DNA from: Lysinibacillus sp. OF-1
GTDB lineage: Bacteria > Bacillota > Bacilli > Bacillales_A > Planococcaceae
DNA length: 64,000 nucleotides
Direction of reading: 5' to 3'
Assembly: GCF_028356935.1 (NCBI RefSeq)
Contig: NZ_CP102798.1
Coordinates: 3,658,001-3,722,000 of the forward strand
Below, one piece after another: positions 16,518-25,107 of the stretch. Below the pieces are notes generated by a model. The model was given only the letters and a program-made list of their open reading frames with translations, had not been told where the DNA came from and searched no databases. A program made the position numbers and the translations under genes. Position 1 is the stretch's first letter, and each line of letters starts with the position of its first letter.

Positions 16518-18311
16518 TTATGAAGCTGTTTGAGCTAGCAAGAACTTCGGTGATTTCCAAAGCTGTGCCCATTTTTTAAAGGCTGTGATGACGATTAATA
16601 AACCGAGCATCAGCATAATAACGGATAAGATGCCATTTAACATATTGAAGCCTGCAGCTGCTGGATTCCAATACACATTTTTAATCATCCAATAGCCTGC
16701 AACATTGACAGTGACGTATAAATAAGCCAATGGAATAAAGCATGTTAACGCATAAACTCGCTTATCTGCCACCTTCAATACCATCGTCACTCCACATACT
16801 AAACCAATAGCTGCCATCAGTTGATTGGATACACCAAATAATACCCAAATGGAGCTAATATCCCCCGAATACAATAAATAACCCCACATAAAGCAGGCGA
16901 GTGCACTGGCAAAAATTGTACCCGGTACCCAATTGGTACGCTTCAATGGTTTATAAACATTGCCACCAAAGTCTTGAATCAAATAGCGAGCTACTCTCGT
17001 TCCTGCGTCAATAGCTGTTAGAATAAAGACAGCCTCAAACATTATTACAAATTGATAGAAATAAGAAGATAACTCTGCGAACCAAGGAATGCCTGTAAAG
17101 ATATCTGTCATTCCAACAGCCAAGGTTACAGCGCCTCCTGTTCGTCCCTCTAAATCCATGCCAATGCTTTGAGACAAGGCTTGTAAATGAACAGGCTCCA
17201 TCCCTAATGTGGCAAATACAGCTGGTGCTGAATTAATCGCAAAATAGTCTGCTGGATGAAGGGCTGTAGCTGCAATCAAGGCCATCACGCCTACTAATGA
17301 CTCTACTAACATTGCGCCAAAGCCAACAATACGAATATCTTCCCAACGATCAATCATTTTAGGCGTCGTTCCTGAGCCTACAAAAGCATGGAAGCCTGAA
17401 ATAGCTCCGCAGGCAATCGTAATAGACACAAATGGCCATACAGGACCTGCAATTACTGGGCCACCGCCATGAATAAATTCTGTTAACGGCGGGAACTGAA
17501 TAGCAGGATTGACAAAGAAAACGCCAATAATTAATGCAATAAATACACCAATCTTCATGAAACTACTTAAATAATCACGTGGGGCTAGTAATAGCCATAC
17601 AGGCAAGGCAGCGGCGAAAAAGGCATAAATCGGTAAGATAATAGCTAATGTATCACGGTCAAACGTTAAAAATTCACCAAATGCTGTACCTTGAATAAGT
17701 GGCCCGATAAATACGCCAATCATCAATAAAATAAAGCCTACTGTGGATGTTAAAATTAAATTGCCTGTTTTTCGATAAGCAATCCCTACTAGTATCGCGA
17801 TTGGAATAGTAATCCCTACCGCAAACGTTCCCCATGGATTACGTTCTAAAGCTCCTAACACCACCATTGAAAGACCTGCCATAGTAATCGTAATAATAAA
17901 TAGCATCGCAAGGCCTGTACAGAAGCCAGCAATAGGACCAAGCTCCTCCTTCATCACTTCTGATAAGGATTTCCCCCCATGACGCATGGAAGCAAATAAC
18001 ACAACAGCATCATGGACAGCCCCACCAATTACCGCTCCTATTAATAACCATAGAAGTCCAGGTAAATACCCGAACTGTGCAGCTAAAATCGGTCCAACCA
18101 ATGGTCCTGCGGCGGCAATCGCTGCAAAATGATGCCCAAAGGTTACCCATTTATTCGTCGGAACATAGTCCTTACCATCTTCCAAAGCATGCGCTGGCGT
18201 GGGCGTATCATCTTTTATTTTGAGTACCTTTTTTGTAAAGAATATGCCATACAAACGATAGCTAATCACCAAAACACAAATAGATCCTATCACAATTGTA
18301 ATCGCATTCAT
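16518..18311 (-). CDS. cstA: Carbon starvation protein CstA, pyruvate/peptide transporter family
   Basis: A large inner-membrane transporter of the CstA family, 597 residues with many membrane spans. HHFAAIAAAGPLVGPILAAQ near residue 60 and GSGTTPKMIDRWEDIRIVGFG near 330 are typical. E. coli relatives CstA and BtsT take up pyruvate or peptides in starvation. The ATG at 18311 has AAAGGGGTG. It lies downstream of a LytS/LytTR pair with three operator repeats between, which favours a pyruvate-sensing role like BtsSR-BtsT. The substrate is inference. Confidence 0.92.
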   Translation of the reverse strand: MNAITIVIGSICVLVISYRLYGIFFTKKVLKIKDDTPTPAHALEDGKDYVPTNKWVTFGHHFAAIAAAGPLVGPILAAQFGYLPGLLWLLIGAVIGGAVHDAVVLFASMRHGGKSLSEVMKEELGPIAGFCTGLAMLFIITITMAGLSMVVLGALERNPWGTFAVGITIPIAILVGIAYRKTGNLILTSTVGFILLMIGVFIGPLIQGTAFGEFLTFDRDTLAIILPIYAFFAAALPVWLLLAPRDYLSSFMKIGVFIALIIGVFFVNPAIQFPPLTEFIHGGGPVIAGPVWPFVSITIACGAISGFHAFVGSGTTPKMIDRWEDIRIVGFGAMLVESLVGVMALIAATALHPADYFAINSAPAVFATLGMEPVHLQALSQSIGMDLEGRTGGAVTLAVGMTDIFTGIPWFAELSSYFYQFVIMFEAVFILTAIDAGTRVARYLIQDFGGNVYKPLKRTNWVPGTIFASALACFMWGYLLYSGDISSIWVLFGVSNQLMAAIGLVCGVTMVLKVADKRVYALTCFIPLAYLYVTVNVAGYWMIKNVYWNPAAAGFNMLNGILSVIMLMLGLLIVITAFKKWAQLWKSPKFLLAQTAS

Positions 18312-18337
18312 GCAAACACCCCTTTTACTTTTTTCAC

Positions 18338-18343
18338 ATCATA
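18338..18343 (-). promoter_or_regulatory. Predicted -10 element of cstA
   Basis: TATGAT on the leftward strand. The position 17 bp upstream has no recognisable -35, as expected for an activator-dependent promoter with the operators just upstream. Confidence 0.5.
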
Positions 18344-18377
18344 GCAAAGGAATGTCCCCCATATTCATAAAATTAAC

Positions 18378-18430
18378 TGAAATGTCAGAAATCAAAGTTG
18401 AAATGTCGTATTCTTCTATTGAAATGCAAC
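18378..18430 (-). promoter_or_regulatory. Triple direct-repeat operator for the LytTR regulator before cstA
   Basis: TGAAATG recurs at 18378, 18399 and 18420, exactly 21 bp apart. On the cstA strand this reads (G)ACATTTCA twice and GCATTTCA once, each 10-mer separated by 11 bp. LytTR-domain regulators bind direct repeats two helical turns apart; from memory, E. coli YpdB uses a GGCATTTCAT pair with an 11-bp spacer. The nearest repeat ends just upstream of the predicted -35 position. Confidence 0.72.
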
Positions 18431-19167
18431 TATTTTGATAGGTCAAAAATTTTCCGTACATCCTTCATATACAGCCTACTAACCGGAATTGAATGTCTGT
18501 TGTGCAATATTAAATTATATTTAGAACTACTCCAAGGCTCTAGTTCCACAATATGCTCTAAATTAACAATGAACGCACGATGGACACGCACAAAACCTTT
18601 TAAAGCCAGCTTCTTCTCTAACGCTGCCAATGACTCCGAAGCGAAAAATCTCCCTTGCTCTGTCACAACCACCGTTTTACTGTCCTCAGATGTACAATAT
18701 AAAATATCCTGTATTTTCATTAATAAAATTCGATCGTTTACATAAACCGTTAATTTATCGAGCTTGTCCAACTGTGAAAACTTTATTTCTTCCATTGTTT
18801 TTACCTGGGCAGCTCTTTTTTTAGCTAATAGCTTTTCCACAGTAGCTTGTACTCTTTGTGCCTCAAATGGTTTCAAAATATAATCAAAGGCACTGACCTC
18901 AAATGCCTGTAATGCATATTCATCATAGGCTGTAGCAAAAATAATTTCGGGTCTTTGTGCATCTAACAGTAGTTGCTTAGCTAAATCGAGTCCATTATTC
19001 ATTCCTAACTCAATATCTAAAAATACACAATCTATCTGTTCATACTGTTTGCAAAAGTCCTCTAGATTTTCAGATTCGCCACAAACATTTACTAACGCTG
19101 TTTGCTCTAATAAATACCTCAACTCAGCGCGTGCCAACGGTTCATCATCCACAATATATACATTCAA
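18430..19167 (-). CDS. lytT: LytTR-family response regulator
   Basis: A 245-residue two-component response regulator. The N-terminal receiver domain has YIVDDEP, the phospho-acceptor in CVFLDIE, and the conserved lysine in YILKPFE. The C-terminal LytTR DNA-binding domain runs from about residue 135 (LTVYVNDRILLMKIQDI, then GFVRVHRAFIVNL). It lies 6 bp after the sensor kinase and 118 bp before cstA. The operator repeats next to it mark cstA as the likely target. LytT/BtsR naming is by family only. Confidence 0.9.
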   Translation of the reverse strand: MNVYIVDDEPLARAELRYLLEQTALVNVCGESENLEDFCKQYEQIDCVFLDIELGMNNGLDLAKQLLLDAQRPEIIFATAYDEYALQAFEVSAFDYILKPFEAQRVQATVEKLLAKKRAAQVKTMEEIKFSQLDKLDKLTVYVNDRILLMKIQDILYCTSEDSKTVVVTEQGRFFASESLAALEKKLALKGFVRVHRAFIVNLEHIVELEPWSSSKYNLILHNRHSIPVSRLYMKDVRKIFDLSK

Positions 19168-19173
19168 TCTTTT

Positions 19174-20928
19174 CTACTCCCATCTAGTCGCCTTTAGCGG
19201 CAGTTGAATCATTATTTTCGTTCCTACATCCAATGTACTCGCTATATGAAAATCTGCCTCTGTGCCGTAAATTTCATGAATGCGTTGGTAAATATTCCAT
19301 AACGCCGTTCCTGTTCCTTGCTCCGATTGCATAATATGTTTACCGAGCTGTTTCACCTGTTCTTTTCTCATACCACAGCCATTATCTTCCGTTACTAGTA
19401 CTAGCTTATCGTTCACTCGTTGTACTTTGACAAAAATCTTGCCTTCCTTGCGGTTTTTAAAGGCATGATAAATAGCATTTTCAACAAGAGGCTGTAATGT
19501 AAATGGAGGAATTTGCACATCAAAGAGTGTTTCATCCATCATAAATTCGACTTCGTAACGATTAGGAAATCTTGTTTGCTCAATGGATAAATAAGCCTCA
19601 ACATGATCAATTTCATTTTTTAATGGAATGAGCATTTGCCGTGCGCCTTGCAAATTGCTTCTAAAAAATGTGCTTAGTTTGATCAATAGTGCTCTTGCCG
19701 CATCTGCATCTGTTCGGATCAAGCTCGAAATCGTGTTCAGACTATTAAAGAAGAAATGAGGATGAACTTGTGCCTGTAATGCTTTAATTTCAGCGTCTTT
19801 TAATAACTTTCGCTGTTGTTCAATTTCAGCATATTCGAGCTGTGAGGAGAATAGTCTACTTAAGCCCTCCGCAAGTTCCTTCTTCACTCCTGTTAAAGAT
19901 TCTGCTTTCGTGAAATAGAGCTTTAAGCTTCCAACAGTGCGCTGCTGTACCATTAAAGGCAGAACAATGGCAGCGCTTAATGGGCAACCATCATGTGGAC
20001 ATTGAATCTCCTTTGCCGAAGTAGCCATTAAAATTTCGCCTTCCTTTAATACACGTTTCGTTAGAGCTGTCATAATTTCACGATGAATTAAATGATGATC
20101 CTCACCAACACCGACATGTGCCAATATGCCCTTTTTATCAGTAATAGCGACCGCCTCCACTTTTATTTCCCTTTTAATAATTTCAGCAACCGTTTGGCAT
20201 GATTCTTCATTCAAACCCTTACGAAAATGCTCAATCGTTTGTTGGGCAATCGAAAAAGCTTGATGTGTTTGTAAAGCTTTTGTCCGTTCTTCCTCATCAA
20301 TAAATGTTTTAATAATCATGAAAAATAAAAATATCCCAAAGGCATTCATCAAAATCATTGGCAGCGCAATTAACGATACTAACTGCAAAGCTTGCTCGAA
20401 TGGCTTCGCGACTACTAAAATGACAATCATCTGAATCGTTTCCGCACAGATTCCAATAATGACAGCTTTCTTATAGGAAAAAGTTTGACGTATTTTGAAA
20501 CGTTTGCTTAATCCACCTGTCATAAAGCCAGCAAGAATCGTCGAAACACCACAGGCTATCGCTGTAAAGCCCCCAAGTGTAATTCGGTGAACACCTGCAA
20601 TAATCCCTACACAAACACCTACAAGGGGCCCACCAAAAATACCTGCAATGGCTACGCCGATTAACCTCGTATTAGCAATAGCCTCCTCAGCATTGATCGT
20701 ACTATGTATCATCTGATTTAAAGGATGAATCGTACCGCTTTCAATTTTAATACCTGTATAGCTACTAATAATACATAAGCTACTAAAGATAATGATAAGC
20801 CATATTTTCTCCTTCTTTCCTTGCTCCTGAAACAGCTTCTCTCGAAAAAGTCTCCATCTGGACATTAAAAAGGCAAACACAATGATCAAACCGACTCGCT
20901 CCAGCATAAATAAAAATAACTCCATCAT
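19174..20928 (-). CDS. lytS: LytS-type sensor histidine kinase
   Basis: A 584-residue membrane kinase. Residues 1-210 hold the 5TM-LYT-type membrane sensor (including NTRLIGVAIAGIFGGPLVGV), then a GAF-like region at about 220-360. A His-kinase domain follows, with the phospho-acceptor in VHPHFFFNSLNTISSL near residue 390, and a C-terminal HATPase (PFTLQPLVENAIYHAF, TEDNGCGM). Two adjacent ATGs follow AGGAGG. Relatives sense pyruvate or the cell envelope. The adjacent cstA favours pyruvate. Confidence 0.9.
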   Translation of the reverse strand: MMELFLFMLERVGLIIVFAFLMSRWRLFREKLFQEQGKKEKIWLIIIFSSLCIISSYTGIKIESGTIHPLNQMIHSTINAEEAIANTRLIGVAIAGIFGGPLVGVCVGIIAGVHRITLGGFTAIACGVSTILAGFMTGGLSKRFKIRQTFSYKKAVIIGICAETIQMIVILVVAKPFEQALQLVSLIALPMILMNAFGIFLFFMIIKTFIDEEERTKALQTHQAFSIAQQTIEHFRKGLNEESCQTVAEIIKREIKVEAVAITDKKGILAHVGVGEDHHLIHREIMTALTKRVLKEGEILMATSAKEIQCPHDGCPLSAAIVLPLMVQQRTVGSLKLYFTKAESLTGVKKELAEGLSRLFSSQLEYAEIEQQRKLLKDAEIKALQAQVHPHFFFNSLNTISSLIRTDADAARALLIKLSTFFRSNLQGARQMLIPLKNEIDHVEAYLSIEQTRFPNRYEVEFMMDETLFDVQIPPFTLQPLVENAIYHAFKNRKEGKIFVKVQRVNDKLVLVTEDNGCGMRKEQVKQLGKHIMQSEQGTGTALWNIYQRIHEIYGTEADFHIASTLDVGTKIMIQLPLKATRWE

Positions 20929-20949
20929 AGCCTTCCTCCTGAAGTCATA

Positions 20950-21447
20950 TCATTTTTTAAAGAACAGTCGATAAGAGGTATAACCAAAAATATCGCCAGG
21001 ATTAATCCCCTCTATCGCTTCTAATTGATGTTTTTCGAATTGATTGGATGCCATTTCTTTTAACATAACCGAGGTTGTTTCATCCTGTGCTAGCTCATGA
21101 GGATACAACCATTTGGCTTCTAGTATTTCTTTTTCCTGAATGCATACCTGTTGCTGCTCATCTAGCATATGACAATAAAAAATCGCCATATTATCACTAA
21201 TGTCATCACGGATGACACCCGTTCTAAATCCAATTAAGCCTGATACACTGCAATCAATTCCTGTTTCTTCTTTGATTTCACGAATGACCGCCTCATCCAC
21301 TGTTTCACCTGCGTTGACAAACCCTGCTGGCAATGACCAACGTCCTTTCAAGCCGCTATAAGCCTTTTTCACAACTAACCATTGTCCAAGCTCATTGACC
21401 GTAACACCTGATACACCCAACCATATTTTTCCTCGATCTTTTTTCAT
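20950..21447 (-). CDS. Nudix hydrolase
   Basis: A 165-residue Nudix protein. The Nudix box begins near residue 43 (GFVNAGE) and ends REIKEETGI, with all key Gly, Arg and Glu residues present, so it should hydrolyse a nucleoside diphosphate linked to another group. The substrate is unknown. The ATG at 21447 has AGAGG 8 bp upstream; a GTG at 21456 overlaps that site. It ends 21 bp before lytS and may share its transcript. Confidence 0.85.
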   Translation of the reverse strand: MKKDRGKIWLGVSGVTVNELGQWLVVKKAYSGLKGRWSLPAGFVNAGETVDEAVIREIKEETGIDCSVSGLIGFRTGVIRDDISDNMAIFYCHMLDEQQQVCIQEKEILEAKWLYPHELAQDETTSVMLKEMASNQFEKHQLEAIEGINPGDIFGYTSYRLFFKK

Positions 21448-21606
21448 AACCTTCACCTCTATCTAACTATTATACCTGCTTGCTTTCAATGGAATGAAGC
21501 TTTTATTCAGAATTTTAAGACCAATCTTTATATACTATAAAAATGCGTATACATACCTTATTTGTAAATATGTTACACTTTTAATAACAAGGAAGTTTGA
21601 TTTATT

Positions 21607-22158
21607 ATGTTAAATGCACTCTCAGTGCGAGCAAAGTACTTTATAACAGCACTTATGTTAGCAATATTAACTCCTTTTCTTGCCTTTTTTATGCCCTTAA
21701 CTATATCGCATACATTTTATTTTAATAGGGATAATGTCGTACTGATTACACCTCCTAGCAACTTTATTATGCTTTTAATAGCCATCGGATTGATAGTATT
21801 AGCTTTGATTGTCCTCGGATTAAAAAGAAATCCATATATTTACGCCATTTCTTCTGCAATCATCTTAAGCAGCTTCGTATTAGGTTATTATTCTTTTTTA
21901 AGCTATAGCGCCATACAAAAGGATCAAATCGTTTTTCAACATTATCACAAACAAATTATTTATAAATGGCAAGATATAAATGAGGTTATCTACGAATATG
22001 AAATAGGCTCTGTAGGAACGTATTACTTTCAAACAACAAACAATGAACAATTTGTTATCGAGGAAAACGGACAATTTGGTCTCGATGAAAAAAGGGCCAT
22101 TTACCAGCTAGCTATTTTAAATGAGGCAAAGTTTATTGAGCGTGAAAAATCTGATTAG
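21607..22158 (+). CDS. Membrane protein of unknown function
   Basis: A 183-residue protein with three N-terminal membrane spans (about residues 14-35, 55-75 and 80-102). A soluble tail follows, rich in beta strands and aromatics (IIYKWQDINEVIYEYEIG, YYFQTTNNEQFVI), which recalls PH-like membrane-protein tails. AAGGAAG is about 12 bp before the ATG, a long spacing. It stands alone between divergent neighbours. I do not recognise it. Confidence 0.65.
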   Translation: MLNALSVRAKYFITALMLAILTPFLAFFMPLTISHTFYFNRDNVVLITPPSNFIMLLIAIGLIVLALIVLGLKRNPYIYAISSAIILSSFVLGYYSFLSYSAIQKDQIVFQHYHKQIIYKWQDINEVIYEYEIGSVGTYYFQTTNNEQFVIEENGQFGLDEKRAIYQLAILNEAKFIEREKSD

Positions 22159-22344
22159 CCCATGAAAGAAGCCCTTTTCTTAGAACTGACTGTACATTAA
22201 CTATTATTTCATCAAAGAGGGTCCCACCAATGTAAACATGTAAATTCCAATTTCATGCTGTCGGGAATTCCATTAAAGAAGGTAGATGTTAGTTTGGCTT
22301 AAGATAGGTAGAAATCCTACCTCAATGGAGAAAGGGAGATGAAA

Positions 22345-22866
22345 ATGATTATTAAAATGACTCAAGATAATCTAAAGGATTTTAATAAAACAAACGACGG
22401 TTTTATGGTTTCAGGAAGGATTGTACCGACATATGCAAATAATATTTGGACATTCACAGAGGAAATATTTGCTGAGCCTTACTTCAAGAAATATAATGAT
22501 GATGAAATGGACCTTCGTTACATAGAGGAAGTCGAGAAAGCTGTATTTTTTTATTATATTGAAAACAACTGTGTTGGGCAGATTAAGATGTGCTCCAATT
22601 GGAATGGATATGCACTTATTGAAGATATTGCTGTTGCAAAGGATTATAGAAAAAAGGGTGTTGGTACTGCCTTACTAAATAAAGCAATTGAGTGGGCAAA
22701 AGAAAGGAGCTTTTGTGGTGTCACGCTTGAAACACAGGATATCAATGTTTCAGCTTGTCATTTTTATGCCAAAAATCACTTTATAATAGGTGCAGTGGAT
22801 ACAATGCTTTATGCAAACTTTCCAACAGCAAATGAAATAGCGATTTTTTGGTATTATAAATTTTAG
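22345..22866 (+). CDS. satA: GNAT acetyltransferase similar to streptothricin acetyltransferase
   Basis: A 173-residue GNAT protein. The acetyl-CoA site lies in VAKDYRKKGVGTALL, followed by a catalytic-core LETQDINVSACHFYAK and the C-terminal FPTANEIAIFWYY, which match my memory of B. subtilis SatA (YyaR). That enzyme acetylates streptothricin. The ATG at 22345 has AAAGGGAG 6 bp upstream. Its substrate here is unproven. Confidence 0.8.
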   Translation: MIIKMTQDNLKDFNKTNDGFMVSGRIVPTYANNIWTFTEEIFAEPYFKKYNDDEMDLRYIEEVEKAVFFYYIENNCVGQIKMCSNWNGYALIEDIAVAKDYRKKGVGTALLNKAIEWAKERSFCGVTLETQDINVSACHFYAKNHFIIGAVDTMLYANFPTANEIAIFWYYKF

Positions 22867-22877
22867 ATTATTAGAAT

Positions 22878-22910
22878 GCCCTGTTTCATTATATAAACGG
22901 GGCTTTCGTT
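22878..22910 (+). terminator. Terminator after the acetyltransferase gene
   Basis: GCCCTGTTT pairs with AAACGGGGC (one G-U pair), followed by a T-rich tract. Confidence 0.65.
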
Positions 22911-22934
22911 TTAAATTTTTATATTTGCAAACCA

Positions 22935-22990
22935 TAGTAAAAGCCTCTTCAATTTGTTGTTATCCCAACATACAAATCAAAAAGGCTTGG
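22935..22990 (-). terminator. Probable terminator for the leftward iscA-type gene
   Basis: On the leftward strand AAGCCT...ATTTGTATGTT pairs with AACAACAAAT...AGGCTT, then TTTA. A second dyad, AACCCTAA/TTAGGGTT, lies at 23002-23025. The stem has internal mismatches. Confidence 0.5.
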
Positions 22991-23078
22991 TATCTATAAC
23001 CCTAAACCGCTATTTTAGGGTTGTGTTCTTATTTTAAGGATTGTGTACACTTATCTATCAACTTCCTGATACAAGTTT

Positions 23079-23453
23079 TTATTCACAAACCTCAGGTGTA
23101 CCTTCACGTTTAGCTGTTTTAAATGAAGTACCACAGCCACATGATGCAATAGCATTTGGATTATCGATTGTGAAGCCACCGCCCATTAGCGATTGTTTAT
23201 AGTCAATTTTTGTTCCCATCAAAATCGGCGCATCTTCACGGGAAACAAGAATTGTTAAACCATGCTGTACATCTTCAAAGTCATCTTCTTTTTTCTCTTG
23301 ATCAAAGTGCATGCCATAGGATAGTCCGCTACAGCCGCCACCGTTCACCACTACACGTAAAAAAGAACCTTGTTCTTCATTATGCTCCATCATTTCATTA
23401 ATATGAAAGCCAGCAGCTTGTGTAACTTCTATTACTTTTTTTGTACTTGTCAT
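23079..23453 (-). CDS. yutM: Iron-sulfur cluster assembly/carrier protein (HesB/IscA/ErpA type)
   Basis: A 124-residue A-type Fe-S carrier. The three conserved cysteines are in GGCSGLSYGM and SCGCGTSF. It receives a cluster from the scaffold and passes it to target enzymes. The ATG at 23453 has AAGG 8 bp upstream; the GTG at 23462 is within the ribosome site. The neighbours (yutI-like, yuzD, yutJ) match the B. subtilis yut region. Confidence 0.88.
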   Translation of the reverse strand: MTSTKKVIEVTQAAGFHINEMMEHNEEQGSFLRVVVNGGGCSGLSYGMHFDQEKKEDDFEDVQHGLTILVSREDAPILMGTKIDYKQSLMGGGFTIDNPNAIASCGCGTSFKTAKREGTPEVCE

Positions 23454-23639
23454 CCCAATCACCTTCCTTCTTACGTATTATCATATCAATTTTGACCATT
23501 GTATGACAAACATTCAGCTTCAAGTCGATTTTTAGTCATAATTCTAATATTTTTCACATTTTTAGTATTTTTTATTCATGTTAATAAAAACTCTATTGGT
23601 ATAATAGTTACAACGACTTCTTTGTAGGGGGGAATATAT

Positions 23640-24332
23640 ATGGAGATTTCACCATATTACGAAAAAAAAATTCAATGTTTGAATTGCAAAAAAGAATTTC
23701 CAACATTAAAGGTACGCTCAAAATTTATTAAAGTAGACCATACCGAAACAGATTTTCAACCGATCTATGCAGATGATGTCAATGCTCTTTATTACAACGT
23801 CTTTGTTTGCGAGCATTGCGGCTTCTCCTTTACAGAAGACTTTACAAAATATTTTGCACCAGGTATTCAAGATGAAATTCGTACACACATTACGGAAAAA
23901 TGGGTGCACCATGATTTCAAGGGTGAACGTACCGTATTTCAAGCGATTCAAGCCTATAAGTTAGCTTTTCTTTGTGGGACAATTAAAAAAGAAAAAAATG
24001 TAGCGATTGCCGGATTAACTCTACGTCTTGCTTGGCTCTATCGTTCGTTGAACAATAGTGGACAAGAGGAGCGCTTTATGAAATTAGCACGTGATTATTA
24101 TATGGAATCTTATTCTACCGAGGATTACAGCTCCACACAAATGTCAGCTGTCCGCATCATGTATATGATTGCTGAATTATCCAGACGCATTGGAGATATT
24201 GAAAATGCCACACGTTTCTTTTCAAGAGTCATTGAAAAACAAAGTGCTGGGGGCGAAGCAAAAATTGTGGATATGGCGAAAGAGCAATGGGCCATTATAC
24301 GTGAAGAGAAAGAACATGCACGCCATGTATAG
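23640..24332 (+). CDS. DUF2225-family protein with two CxxC pairs
   Basis: A 230-residue protein. Two zinc-ribbon-like pairs occur near the N-terminus (CLNCKKEF near residue 14, CEHCGFSF near 57), and a helical C-terminal part resembles TPR repeats (SAVRIMYMIAELSRRIGDIE). This matches DUF2225 as I recall it, function unknown. GGGGGG precedes the ATG. A TATAAT at about 23600 is the likely -10. Confidence 0.75.
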   Translation: MEISPYYEKKIQCLNCKKEFPTLKVRSKFIKVDHTETDFQPIYADDVNALYYNVFVCEHCGFSFTEDFTKYFAPGIQDEIRTHITEKWVHHDFKGERTVFQAIQAYKLAFLCGTIKKEKNVAIAGLTLRLAWLYRSLNNSGQEERFMKLARDYYMESYSTEDYSSTQMSAVRIMYMIAELSRRIGDIENATRFFSRVIEKQSAGGEAKIVDMAKEQWAIIREEKEHARHV

Positions 24333-24335
24333 CTG

Positions 24336-24373
24336 AAAAAAGTTCTAGCTGTGCTGACAGCTAGAACTTTTTA
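24336..24373. terminator. Bidirectional terminator between DUF2225 and nfu genes
   Basis: AAAAAAGTTCTAGCTG pairs with CAGCTAGAACTTTTT around a 6-nt loop. It is symmetric, so it serves both converging genes. Confidence 0.9.
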
Positions 24374-24380
24374 TGATAGC

Positions 24381-24617
24381 TTAGAATACTTGCTCTACTT
24401 CCACAATACCTGGTACTTCTTCTAGTAAAGCACGTTCAATACCAGCTTTTAATGTAATCGTAGAACTTGGGCAACTGCCACATGCACCTAATAAACGTAA
24501 TTTAACAACGCCATCCTCAACATCTACTAATTCACAGTCTCCACCGTCACGTAGTAAGAATGGACGTAATTTATCTAATACCTCTTGTACTTGGTCGTTA
24601 ATTGTTGCTTCTGCCAT
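24381..24617 (-). CDS. yutI: NifU-like Fe-S scaffold/carrier (Nfu, YutI)
   Basis: A 78-residue Nfu C-terminal-type domain. The CxxC in [18 protein letters not shown] is the cluster-binding site. It follows [14 protein letters not shown], typical of the family. The ATG at 24617 has AAAGGAG. It probably carries [4Fe-4S] clusters to enzymes such as LipA. The short single-domain form is normal in Bacilli. Confidence 0.92.
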   Translation of the reverse strand: MAEATINDQVQEVLDKLRPFLLRDGGDCELVDVEDGVVKLRLLGACGSCPSSTITLKAGIERALLEEVPGIVEVEQVF

Positions 24618-24700
24618 TTATCTCGACTCCTTTCCTTATAATGATTATAATGTTAGCAACAGAAAAAATCCAATATTGAATCACAAGGAGAGAAAATACT

Positions 24701-25036
24701 ATGCCATCAACAAAACCGATGATTGAAATTTATGGAACAGCTGTTATCTGTGCTAGCTGTGTCAATGCTCCATCTTCAAAAGATACATATGAGTGGCTTC
24801 AAGCAGCCATCGACCGTAAGTACCCAGAGCAAACCTACGATATTCGCTATATTGATATTGAAGGTCCAATTGAGAATGATCGCGACCAAGAGTATGCCAA
24901 ACGTATTCAAGAAGATGAGTTTTTTTACCCTCTTGTCCTCATAAATAATGAAGTTGTTGGTGAAGGCTATGTGCAATTAAAGCCTGTATTTACAGCACTT
25001 GAAAATTTAGGCTTTGTTCCAGACGAAACTGTTTAA
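24701..25036 (+). CDS. yuzD: YuzD-family thioredoxin-fold protein (DUF1462)
   Basis: A 111-residue protein. The CASC in IYGTAVICASCVNAPSSKDT sits where a thioredoxin-like redox motif would be, and the rest fits YuzD. AAGGAG lies before the ATG. It is divergent from yutI in a Fe-S-related block. The function is unknown. Confidence 0.82.
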   Translation: MPSTKPMIEIYGTAVICASCVNAPSSKDTYEWLQAAIDRKYPEQTYDIRYIDIEGPIENDRDQEYAKRIQEDEFFYPLVLINNEVVGEGYVQLKPVFTALENLGFVPDETV

Positions 25037-25044
25037 ACAAAGCT

Positions 25045-25083
25045 AAGGGATTGCTTCAACATGATGTTAGAGCAATCCCTTTT
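25045..25083 (+). terminator. Terminator after yuzD
   Basis: AAGGGATTGCT pairs with AGCAATCCCTT, followed by TTT. It also lies beyond the convergent yutJ stop. Confidence 0.8.
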
Positions 25084-25107
25084 CTCTCTATGAAAGACAG
25101 TAGCTAA

